Positions 55,161 to 64,000 of a DNA stretch of 64,000 nt are shown piece after piece; the stretch's first letter is position 1; each line of letters starts with the position of its first letter. The DNA lies in assembly GCF_032854445.1 (NCBI RefSeq), contig NC_088304.1, positions 14,521,704-14,585,703 of the forward strand. The letters are read 5' to 3'. Made by a program: the position numbers and the translations under genes. This DNA is from Liolophura sinensis (lineage: Eukaryota; Mollusca; Polyplacophora; Chitonida; Chitonidae). The notes under the pieces are model-generated. The model ran no database searches. It was given only the letters and a program-made list of their open reading frames with translations, and had not been told where the DNA came from.

Positions 55161-55527
55161 AGTCGAATAAGGACATTATATTGGTGTAAAACAAACGGTC
55201 TCCAATGCAAACCCGCTTAATGTTTCAAAAGTCGCATGCGCGCTGAGAGCCAGGGAATTCTCGGTTCAACCATGAGCTTTGAGCTCACAGACGATGGACA
55301 AGATATATATTAAACAAGAGTACATGTACTGAGTTAAATGAGCATGAGACTTCAAAGCTTAGGATCATGTCACTTTATGACGGAAAGATTTCCAATTCGA
55401 AAAGGGTTACCACAATTATTGATCACATTATCCAAACGAAACATCTGGAGCCTATTCCGCAAAGCCATTAATGACCGAAGTCGAAATTTAAAACCTTTTC
55501 ACAATGTTTGGGTACTGAATGTTGAAA

Positions 55528-55668
55528 TCTGGTCACCTTTGTCTTAAGACAAAAGTGGACAAAATTTTACTTTCTAAAATTTGACGAAAAATAAACTTTA
55601 AGGTCGAATTTAAAACTTTGATTTAAATCAGAAATGGCTTTGGACCATCCGCCTTGATGTTCTGAACC
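55528..55668. mobile_element. R4-type palindromic element, short copy
   Basis: CACCTTTGTCTTAAGACAAAA on the left and TTTGATTTAAATCAGAAATGGCTTTGG on the right, non-coding. Confidence 0.5.
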
Positions 55669-55679
55669 AGCCCTTGTCA

Positions 55680-55778
55680 GTACTATTTATCTATTTATCT
55701 GACTGGTGTTTTAGGCCGTAGTCAAGAATATTTCACTCATACGACGGCGGCCAGCATTATTGTGGGAGGAAGCCAGTG
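55680..55778 (-). mobile_element. Nin-DC-like SINE, 3' part only
   Basis: TATTTATCTGACTGGTGTTT to GGCGGCCAGCATTATTGTGG, truncated thereafter. Confidence 0.75.
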
Positions 55779-55915
55779 TCACTAATGGGGAGCTGCTGTA
55801 CATGTATCATTTTCAATGTTTTGACATGTCCTTGCTCTGGACTGAACACAGGACTGACTGGGGCATACATAAAAAGACACAAATCAGCTGGGAGTTGCTC
55901 CCAGTCGCTGGCGAC

Positions 55916-56166
55916 TTTTATTTATTTATTTCTTTGATTGGTGTTTTACGCCGTACTCAAGAATATTTCATTTATACGACGGCGACCAGCATTATGGTGG
56001 GTGGAAACCGGGCAGAGCCCGGGGGAAACCCACGGCCATCCGCAGGTTTCTGGCAGACCTTCCCACGAACGACCAAAGAGGAAGCCAGCATGAGCTGGAC
56101 TTGAACTCACAGCGACCGCATCGGTGAGAGACTCCTGGGTCATTGCGCTGAGCCACGGAGGTCCCG
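55916..56166 (-). mobile_element. Nin-DC-like SINE, nearly complete, head deleted by about 20 bases
   Basis: Body intact from GATTGGTGTTTTACGCCG to GAACTCACAGCGACCGCATC. The A-box side of the head is shortened (CATTGCGCTGAGCCACGG). A truncated copy in the same orientation lies 140 bases upstream at 55680-55775. Confidence 0.82.
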
Positions 56167-56461
56167 TGCGACTTTTAAGATTGAGCGGAATACACATTAC
56201 ATCTCGAGTAGGTTACAACTTCGGTGGAGTTGTGTCGTTATTTTGCAAACACTAGTGCTCACGACACGACACAACAGTCAACTTGTTGAGTTGTCTCCCA
56301 TTTATTCTGAGCTTAACCTGTACAAACTATATTTGCGGTGACCAGTCTTTTAACTGAACAACAGCATCTTTCGCCTGACCTATCGTCCGTGGCGTCATAC
56401 AGTCAAGACGTTGGCGTCATACGTTGGACTAGCTGCGACAGCTTTAATTTGTGAGACGGGC

Positions 56462-56680
56462 ACCATGATCTGCTTCCACGAAGCCATTTCTGACTTAAGT
56501 CAAAAGTTAAAGCCTCCTCATGAGAGTTTTTGGTACTGGAAATTATAACGTTGACACATTTACACTGATACCTTCGAATTGATATACAAAAGTTTATCTC
56601 CTAGAGCCCATAATTTAGCGCTAAAATCATACTTTAGATTTTGACTTATGTCAGAAATGGCTTTGTGTAATCAGACTATG
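56462..56680. mobile_element. Palindromic MITE R4, complete copy
   Basis: The left end CCACGAAGCCATTTCTGACT/TAAGTCAAAA and right end TTTTGACTTATGTCAGAAATGGCTTTG are inverted repeats of about 32 bases bounding a 219-base, non-coding element. Related ends occur at 5689, 15062, 15547 and 55528-55665. Confidence 0.7.
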
Positions 56681-56689
56681 TCATATCGC

Positions 56690-57207
56690 TAAATGTGCTT
56701 TCTGCGGCCAATCTTTGCCTAAGCTGTATTCAAACATTCCATACCGTATATAAACGTAACGAAGAAGAGCAATACAAAGTTGATCGGTTATATGCATGTA
56801 TTTATATATTTTAGCACTATTCGATAACATATATAGATAAGCTAACCAATTAGAAAATATTTTGAATATGATTTGTTATATTCCCATCAACACGGCCAAT
56901 TGATTTTCGAAAATGGCGTTCAAACTTTGAGGTCACTATTCTCTCATCTAAAAATGCCATGAAAAGGAAAACAGGTGAAATTTGCTTCCTTCCCTTGACG
57001 TTGAACATAACGTCGCTATGGTCATATTAATTGTTCGAAATAAAGATATGACTAATCTGCTTTCAATATAAGTTACGATTCACTTTTAAGCACTATTATA
57101 TCAATCTACCATTGAGCTAAGATCTCCATTTGCTTTTGGATATGAAAGCATGTGACTCTCTAAAAAGAATATAAAAAAGCAAATATCTATTCACTTGTAT
57201 GTGAATT
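56690..57207. other. Region downstream of FMO
   Basis: This should contain the FMO 3' UTR on the - strand. I see no convincing AATAAA on that strand close to the stop. Confidence 0.35.
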
Positions 57208-57689
57208 CTATAGGCATGACAGGAAGAAAACAAATAATAACACTTTTAATAGGTTAACTACCGTAGATTTGTCTACTGGCACGGACAGTTTCTCGGTCTT
57301 GCCAGTGAAAAGGCTCATAGAGCTGTGCTGAGATACAGTTAACCTCTTTGGCGCTGGAGGTACTTTTCTTGTCGTCAAAGGAGCGCTACAGTTAAAATAA
57401 GCGTTTTCTATGCAATCTTTGGCTCCATCCCATCGGTGCGACCCAAAAAGTCTGTACTGTGCCGGAACACATGGACCAAACAGGCAACGAAATGCAAATT
57501 TTGGGTCAGTCTGAGCCATCTGCCAAAAGTTTGGTCGGACTCCAATTTGGTCTGCGATCTCGTCCATATAAGGCACCCACATGGTTTCAAGCGCATGGCG
57601 CTGTGTATGTAAATATTCCTTCTCTATTTTCCTAGCTTTTTGGAAAATGTCTTCCAGCATTACCTCCCTTGGTGGCAGCCGACACTCAC
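57208..57689 (-). CDS. FMO exon 4 (C-terminal, membrane anchor)
   Basis: Acceptor ttctcatcaacag. It continues from GECRLPPREVMLEDI through YMDEIADQIGVRPNFW, DPKFAFRCLFGPCVPAQYRL and the Ser/Thr-Lys-rich linker to a hydrophobic end (VVNLLKVLLFVFFLSCL) and stop. DEIA..IGV.PN, the GPC.P.QYRL box and a greasy C-terminus are the standard FMO layout. The greasy end probably anchors the protein in the ER membrane. Confidence 0.93.
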
Positions 57690-60010
57690 CTGTTGATGAG
57701 AAAACATAAGTTAATATGCAAAGAAATTAAGGTCCTGTCACATTGTGAGTATGATTTTAACAAAGAATTCCATCTTTCGATTTTCAAACTTCAGATAAAT
57801 CTGATTTTCTCATCGATCTATATGTACGGATGATATGTGAATAAGCTTGTGGAATGACTTTGTTCTAGAATTATGCTGGCGACTCAATTTTGCAGCTTTA
57901 GCCAAACTTAAATTGCAACTAAGGTGATGTATAGAATATGAAAAGAACATCATATAATAATAATTACAACTGACAGAATGTATGTAAACTGTAAACTTAG
58001 TGTGTGCTTCTTCTAACGGATTTAATTCGGTTACACGACACTGCTTCCGACACTACACGAGCAAGCTATTCATTGTACTAGACCTTCGCATATATTACTG
58101 GTAGAGACCCAAGCTGTATAATCTAACTGACAACATGAAATAACTGTAAAGCTGTTCAATTTGCCATTCTATGTTGGAGCTAAAAACAAAAAGCATAACG
58201 CATATGTAGTCTGTGTCATGAATGTCGGGTGCTGTTTATCTTACCTTTGATTACCTTACAAAACCATCTTGACTGGATCTCCGACAATGGCATTACGGCA
58301 CCGACAGCTTGGACTAGGCCAATGACTCCTAGGCTTGGGTGAGCCAGGTGAGGCGGGAAGACGTACTTGTACAGGCGAGTCCTGTTCTCCTTGATAGTGA
58401 GAATGGACTGGTCCAGGAACGGACATTCATAGCGGTAGCCTGTGGCATAGACTATCACGTCAATATCCGCACACGTGTTATCCTCGAAGTACACGGTATT
58501 CTCCGTCATGTGGGAGACGTTGCATTTTACTTTCACTTTTCCTTTCATGATCTGCTGAGGTAGTTCATCGTTGATGGTTGGATGGGCCTCGAGACCTCTG
58601 AAAACGAACCGATCGTAACTTTGGGTTAAAATATAAAGTTATCTGTATTATTATGAAACCTTTTAAACTATATATAAAATGGCTAGAAAACTGTCCGAGT
58701 TCTAAACAGAACGAACGGAACATAATTTGCTTACAAACGAACAAAACATTGCAAAACTTACTCATACAGACGATGTTTGATATAAGCGTATTGTGATTTG
58801 TCCTACCGATGAAGCGGCTTCAGTCCATACACCTCATGATCACAACGAAAGTTTGCCATTTTCTCCACCATGGCCTGCATTGCTCGTCTGCCCATTTTGA
58901 ACACCCCTCTGCTGTTAGCCAGTATGTCGTTAGGAAGACCCCAGATGCCCATCCTGCTGACCACCCAGGCACCCCGGCGGGTACTGAGAAAAACCTGGGA
59001 TGCGGTTGATGCGGCATCTACGGCAATGTCCACTGCTGAGTTTCCAATACCTGCACGACAAGATTGTCAAACGTTCATATGAACTAGAATATTACATGAT
59101 TTGTGCTATCATTTTTCTTCTTTCCTTATTCTGTCCAAGATCTGTACACAACTGCCCTTCAACCCACGAACTGCGCCGATTTATGAAACGCCTTCAAAGT
59201 TTTGTGAATTTCGTGAAAGGCTAGGAGAAAGCCGACTCTAAAAACCCCTTCATCAGGATGTACACCGTGAAAGGGCTCTAATTTTAGTTCGTCCAGGCAT
59301 AGTTATAGCAAGGCCAATGCATTTAGCAATACTGCAAAAAATGATCAGACGTCATGACGTCAGACTAGCGTGCTCTGATAATGTCACAGTGTAGCTTACA
59401 TAACATTTTCTTTGATTTCAAGGCAATAATCGAGAACCAGCTTACCGATAACCAAGACTCTCTTATTTCTGAAGCAATCCGGCGTTCGGTATTGTTGGGA
59501 ATGAAATGAATGCCCAGCAAAAACTTCCTGTCCTTTAAAAGAGGGCATGTGTGGGATATGATGGTGGCCTGTACAGACCATAACACCGTCAAATAGTTCT
59601 TCTTTAGATTCATTGTCATTGGTGAACTGCACTGTCCAGCGTCCGGTAGTGTCATAATCGGGAGATTTGCTAATGTTCTTTACCGGTGTGTTGAATCGTA
59701 TGTACGGGAGGAGTTTAAAATGATCCACGTACATTCTGAGGTACTCAAGCAGCATGTGGTGTGGAATGAAGGGCGGAAATTCCACCGGCATTGGAAAGTC
59801 GCTGTAAGCCATCATCTCTTTGCTCGTATTGATCACACACGATTTGTAGACGCTCGCCCTCCCTTCTTCCACACTGTCGTTGTAATACCAAATTCCGCCG
59901 ATGTCTGAATACCTCTCGAAACACACTGGCACAAAACCTTCCTCTAGACAGGTCTTGATTGCTGTTAACCCACTGCTCCCTCCCCCGATAATTGCAATTC
60001 TCTTAGCCAT
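57208..60010 (-). CDS. Flavin-containing monooxygenase, whole gene model (4 coding exons)
   Basis: FAD- and NADPH-dependent monooxygenase that oxygenates soft N or S nucleophiles, or carries out Baeyer-Villiger chemistry as in FMO5, normally at the ER membrane. Exons on the - strand: 60010-59446, 59050-58807, 58597-58245, 57689-57208, with phases 1, 2, 1 all consistent, giving 547 residues (typical animal FMOs have about 530-560). Seen: FAD site GGGSSG at residues 9-14, EGRASVYKSCVINTSKEM at 49-66, the FMO signature FxGxxxHxxxY at 164-174, the NADPH loop GIGNSA at 189-194, YATGY at 320-324 and a hydrophobic C-terminal anchor (about the last 15 residues). The third Gly of the NADPH GxGxxG is Ala. 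The start at 60010 is chosen because MAKRIAIIGG leads straight into the Rossmann strand. An in-frame ATG at 60043 would add 11 residues. The FMO subtype cannot be assigned. Confidence 0.93.
58245..58597 (-). CDS. FMO exon 3
   Basis: Acceptor tcgttttcag, donor aaag|gtaaga. Encodes the GLEAHPTINDELPQQI segment, GKVKVKCNVSHMTENTVYFE, the VIVYATGYRYECPFL motif, and HLAHPSLGVIGLVQAVGAV. ATGY and the HPSLGVIGL block are conserved in FMOs. Confidence 0.93.
58807..59050 (-). CDS. FMO exon 2 (NADPH domain)
   Basis: Acceptor gtcgtgcag, donor catcg|gtagga. Encodes GIGNSAVDIAVDAASTASQV, then FLSTRRGAWVVSR and GLPNDILANSRG, ending YGLKPLHR. STRRGAWVVSR with the preceding GxGNSxxD is the usual NADPH-binding half of animal FMOs. 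Position 6 of GxGxxG is Ala here. Confidence 0.93.
59446..60010 (-). CDS. FMO exon 1 (FAD domain and FMO signature)
   Basis: Encodes residues 1-188 plus one base and ends at the donor atcg|gtaagc. It contains the FAD Rossmann motif, the FERYSDIGGIWYY segment, the NTSKEM block and the family signature FAGHSFHSQQY. The downstream intron is about 395 bases and carries no recognised repeat. Confidence 0.94.
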
Positions 60011-60199
60011 CCTGTCACTGGATGGTGATCCCTGGCAAATCAAAATTCACCTAGAACCTTTTGTGCAGAAAGATTTCAGCCTGTGGAATTCTGAAGAGCG
60101 TTGGTTTTAGTCTCTCACTAGCGCTTCTAGTGGGCCTTCTCTCAGTCTGGTCACGGTGCTTGTCCACCGTGAGTGTGTGAAGTGAACTGAACCGGTCCT

Positions 60200-60207
60200 C
60201 TTATATA
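60200..60207 (-). promoter_or_regulatory. Candidate TATA box of the FMO gene
   Basis: On the - strand the sequence reads TATATAAGAGG, about 190 bases before the FMO start codon. That would place transcription initiation near 60170 with a 5' leader of about 160 bases. The next recognised element upstream is a SINE from 60530. Supported by motif and position only. Confidence 0.4.
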
Positions 60208-60527
60208 TATGTATTCACTCATACATCACACGAAAACTCTCCCACGCAGGGATATTGCGTTTCAGTTGGATGGAGATCGCATGTCACTCAAGCAATCCCA
60301 ACATGGCTTTTGACTTACTTATATAAGTAAGACGCGCAGGCTCGCTTAAGCTTAACGAAACCGGGAGATAAAAGATTTTTTTAACTGATCCATCTCTGTT
60401 AGCTTATGTAAAATCATACTTAACAGTTATAGAAGTTGACCAAGTAACATCAAAGGGTTTTATGTATTTATAACAACTTACTATGTTTCTGTGTGCATTC
60501 ACACATATAATGATTATGTCACTTACT

Positions 60528-60710
60528 TATGCTGGCTCCCTCTCCGGTCGTACGTGGGAAGGTGCACCAGCAAACTGCGCATGGTTGTGGATTTTCCCCG
60601 GGCTCTGTCCGGTTTCCTCCCATCATAACGTTGGCCGCCGTCGTATAAGTGAAATATTCTTGAGTACGGTGTAAATCACCAATCAAATAGATAAATAAAT
60701 AAATAAATAT
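60528..60710 (+). mobile_element. Nin-DC-like SINE, headless, upstream of FMO
   Basis: From ATGCTGGCTCCCTCTCCGG to the AAATA tail. It lies about 320 bases upstream of the candidate FMO TATA box. Confidence 0.8.
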
Positions 60711-61894
60711 GTCAATTTACATCAAAGCGTGTAAGTTTAAGAAATCAAAAGTCTTTTTTTTGTATTTCTCTGTGTTTTGTTGGAGGTTGTTTAAGTTTAG
60801 ATATGGCTGGTTAGATATTGGTGGTTAATTGTAAGGTGGGTACTGTTAACTTACTTGTCAATGATCCAAACAGCCAGGGATGATACTTGGGTAAATTAAA
60901 CTTCACTAAGAACACCATTCAAACAAGCTGGAACTAAACTCATTTTCTGTCTCAATTCTGTTTAGAGCTGCATGTATACACTGAAAAATGTGTTTTGTTA
61001 TATTATCAGAATCTTTCAACAATTAATGTCTCTAAATTTGCTATTATAAGGCAATGTTCTTTGAAATAAGAAATTATTAGTTCGCAATATGTACGTCGAT
61101 TTATGTGTCAACAAAGAAACCATAGGCGTTTTATTGTGATCAAAATAATCAAACACCGAATACAAAATTCTTCTGCATCACATGAATTCAACATTCAGCT
61201 TTCCATTCACTTTGTTTAATACTGTCAAAATTATTTTCGAACAGGTGCATACATTTTGCTTTGTATTGTGTATTTGTGAAGAGATTAAAGTAACACAGCA
61301 GAATAAGACTCTTCACTGACATTCCCGGCTCGCACCCAGCCCTATTCAACGTGGTTTGAATTTTGTTTTTGCCCTGTGTTTACAAACATGTTCAGATTTT
61401 ACAGTGCTCTAGATTTGGTATGCCAATAAATTCCTATGTTCACCTGTCAATGGACTCTAGATGGGGGTCAGTTTGATATTAGGATTTCTACAGTGGTCAA
61501 TTGTGTGTGACCACTCAAGTGTGGCCGCTGACTCGCTGTTCTGGCACAGTGGACATCTCATTGATCAGTGGGCCGAGTTAGAGCAGGTATAGTGGACATA
61601 GAACAGAAGTGTCGTTAAAATGACCGAAGAGCCTGTGTCACTCTAGCTAACCGCAAGTACCAGCAGTATTCCCTTAGGGCCATACGAGATATCTCCTCAC
61701 CTCGAACGCTCCTAATAGTTATATAAAGGAGGTCAGTGTGTGCATGGTTATCTGAGGGCGTTGACGTAAATCATTCAAGCGAGGTGGTCAAAGTAAGCGA
61801 ACTCATTCGACCCATGCGTCGAAACAAACATTAGCAGCTGTCAACCAAAATGAACATTCCAGGGCAAAAATCGCAAAGCCAATGTCCGAAATGA
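60711..61894. other. Unassigned region
   Basis: No gene or recognised repeat between the SINE at 60528 and R2 copy 2. Confidence 0.4.
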
Positions 61895-62530
61895 CGTTTA
61901 AAGGATTAGTATCCAGATTTAGTATTTATTCATAATTAGATACCCCCTGTATACATTGTTAAATTGAGTGTACAAAAAAAATTCAGAGTGAAAAAGGGTA
62001 CATTAATCTGAGTAACTGACACTTAAAATCACTACATAATGAAGCTAGTTTTGTGCTTTTCTTCCGCCAACGCTCGGTAGTCTACGCCGAATTGCCCCCC
62101 TCAGGAAGGCGTGGCTTTACAGCAGAAGACGGAATGATTGTTACCCACCAAAAATAACCGTACCTCCTCTCTATATTAAATACAGCGGAAACCTACTAGA
62201 GGAATACAGCTGAATTCCACAAAGGCACCTCCACTCGGTAGTTATACAATATTACTAACTGAACTGAAAACTTATAGTAAATGTCTGTACACTAATGCCG
62301 ATGTCCACAGCTTACATGCATGTATACTGTACACGACTAGATAGGTCCCTATAGATACAGGCTATTCAGAATGCTGAAAATAACATGTATCGGTTGATGT
62401 CATCGCATATAAGTATACATTTTAATCCCTCGGGGAATAGGAATGATAGTTTTGTAAAGCAGACAGATGAAAAGGATACTAAATAAATATTATATCTTAA
62501 CATAAGCGCACGAAATGTACAGTGTACATG
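61895..62530 (+). repeat. Dispersed repeat R2, copy 2 (uninterrupted)
   Basis: Counterpart of 714-1990 without the MITE: CATAATTAGATACCCCCTG, ATTGTTAAATTGAGTGTAC, CACGACTAGATAGGTCCCTA, CCCTCGGGGAATAGGAATG and AAATAAATATTATATC. No coding potential is seen. Confidence 0.68.
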
Positions 62531-62584
62531 TACAATGTACGCAAAGAATGTTCTAGATGTATGAGTTAAATCAGTATTCAAATC

Positions 62585-62790
62585 GTGTACCATGCTAGAA
62601 TATGAGTTATCGATAACAAAATATGTATCTCAGTGGCGCTTTGATTGGAATTGTTCAAGTATTCAACGCGGCGATCTAATTGAAAACGATGAATATACAT
62701 CTCCCCAGCCCTTGGTTAATGACCGGAATTAGGCACAATCATAAAGCAGAGTGCCCGAGATTCTGGACGCCGAGTCCAGATGTCGTTTTT
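62585..62790 (-). repeat. Dispersed repeat R3, 5' half, reverse
   Basis: On the - strand CCAGAATCTCGGGCACTC, ATCGTTTTCAATTAGATCGC, AATCAAAGCGCCACTGAGAT and TACATATTTTGTTATCGATA match 4660-4810. It directly follows R2 copy 2. Confidence 0.66.
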
Positions 62791-62896
62791 CACCAGGCTT
62801 ATCGACGTCCAGTTGTAGGTATCCACTGCGCGATGCAATGAACAGGTTAAGGAAGAACTCATATTTGTTTGAACACAATACTTATTTCATGTAATG

Positions 62897-62985
62897 TTTA
62901 TTTATTTCTTTGGTGTTTACACTTATATGACAGCGGCCAAATTCATAGGTGGTGCATGGAAACCGGAGGGCCCGGAGGGTCCTTG
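62897..62985 (-). mobile_element. Nin-DC-like SINE, old fragment
   Basis: TGTTTATTTATTTCTTTGGTG, ACACTTATATGACAGCGGCCA and GGAAACCGGAGGGCCCGG are recognisable. Strongly diverged. Confidence 0.55.
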
Positions 62986-63799
62986 ACAAGATCGGTATCT
63001 AAAAAGCGAGAGATGGATTTCATTTAACGTGAAAGACAATCAAATAATAACAATAATATGTTCACATAGCTGGTGATGTGAGAAGTGGTGTGCAGTTAGA
63101 GACATTTAAAAATAATCTACATGATGGACTCTGAAAATGGTTAAATTTTTTGTGACAATGCTAAGTTACTGTCTGTGATTATTTTCATGGAATGACAACT
63201 GTGAAAAGGAAAAACAATCACAGTTCAGTGTAGTAAGTAAGATATTTTGCCGGCTTCGGAAGCAAAGTTGAAAGATCCTCAAGAACGCTTTACTGAAGGA
63301 AGGAGGAAACATACATTGAGAGAGCTTCTGGATCATTGACATGTGTTGAGAACTCATCAGGCACCTACGTTTGTTTCCTGTGTTGACTTCGGATCCTGCC
63401 ATGGGATGATAAACGTTTTTAGAACATACACTTGCTGGCTAAGGCGTTAATGCTCTGGCTCAATGAAACTAGACCCTTGATCAATTAATGTGGAGCATGT
63501 TCGAACCCAGACAGCGTTCCGGCAACCTTGAAAGAAAGACAGCAAGCAATACGACTTGAGTTATAATAATCAAAGACAAAGATGGGTGGAAACAGATCTT
63601 ACAGTTCATATGCATTTTGTTCTGGCGTACTTGGTCAATCTATAAATAAACTTTTAATCGGGAATTTTTACGAGTCCATGGGATGCACAATGTTAGAGTA
63701 ACATGAGACACAAATTCGTTTCACTCGTGCCCCACGTTCTAATAGTTAACAGGCAAAACAGGGTTCGGGCTATGTAAGCGGAAATAGCTGCGCGCGTGC
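62986..63799. other. Unassigned region
   Basis: Only short motif-free frames. No recognised repeat until R6 copy 2. Confidence 0.4.
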
Positions 63800-63985
63800 A
63801 CGGGTCATAGAAATTTCTCCTGCCTGATTGGTTAAAATTTATAACACGAGGACGTTTTCTTTGAGCGATTTGGCTTAACTTGAACTGCGATACCTAGTTT
63901 GTGCTACTCAACTGAAAAATTATGATATTCAAACTGCTTATGGGATACTTTATAGATGCCCTACATATATTTGGTCTAGTGTTGT
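63800..63985 (+). repeat. Dispersed repeat R6, copy 2
   Basis: GTCATAGAAATTTCTCCTGCC, TGATTGGTTAAAATTTATAACA and TTATGGGATACTTTATAGATG, ending at TTTGGTCTAGTGTTGT, match copy 1. Confidence 0.55.
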
Positions 63986-64000
63986 TATTTTTAGGACAAG

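Noticed and set aside
57408-57596. Second frame inside FMO exon 4
   Set aside because: A shadow of the FMO reading frame.

Overview
The window is nuclear DNA from an animal. It is AT-rich, has long introns and is dense in interspersed repeats. The most likely source is a mollusc or a close lophotrochozoan. The evidence is a tRNA-derived SINE with about 20 copies whose conserved body resembles the Nin-DC type of molluscan SINE, two further tRNA-derived SINE families, Tx1/L1-like and CR1/jockey-like LINE remnants, and split host genes with GT-AG introns. I cannot name the species.

Three host loci are supported. (1) A complete 9-exon hydroxyproline/proline dehydrogenase gene (PRODH2-like) runs on the + strand from 21189 to 50826 and encodes about 504 residues. 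Nearly all intron phases agree. The exception is exon 8, which carries an apparent one-base deletion in a run of five G. (2) A complete 4-exon flavin-containing monooxygenase gene lies on the - strand, 60010 down to 57208, and encodes 547 residues. It has a TATA-like box near 60200. (3) The first coding exon of a secreted or membrane receptor with an ANF-receptor-type ligand-binding domain lies on the - strand at 12420-12105. Its remaining exons were not found and probably lie beyond position 1.

Layout. 1-6.5 kb: a cluster of diverged copies of one low-copy repeat (R1), interrupted by a TTAA-flanked MITE, another dispersed repeat (R2) and SINE pieces. 6.5-12 kb: unassigned DNA, SINEs and a dead CR1/jockey-like LINE. 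12.1-12.4 kb: the receptor exon. 13-21 kb: unassigned DNA, a 19-bp minisatellite, two SINE families and a 1.06-kb long-inverted-repeat element that grades into a 67-bp tandem array broken by a SINE. 21.2-50.8 kb: the PRODH2-like gene. Its 11.2-kb first intron holds a rearranged Tx1/L1-like LINE, and later introns hold several minisatellites. 51-57 kb: a hairpin element, a 51-bp array, a LINE tail, SINEs and a palindromic MITE family. 57.2-60.2 kb: the FMO gene. 60.2-64 kb: repeats that match families seen at the left end.

PRODH2-like enzymes act in mitochondrial hydroxyproline/proline catabolism and FMOs oxygenate soft nucleophiles at the ER. Nothing in the layout suggests that the three loci form a functional cluster. 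I found no convincing novel system. The most useful leads are the exon-8 frameshift, the foldback-to-satellite structure, the TTAA MITE and the unnamed dispersed repeat families.
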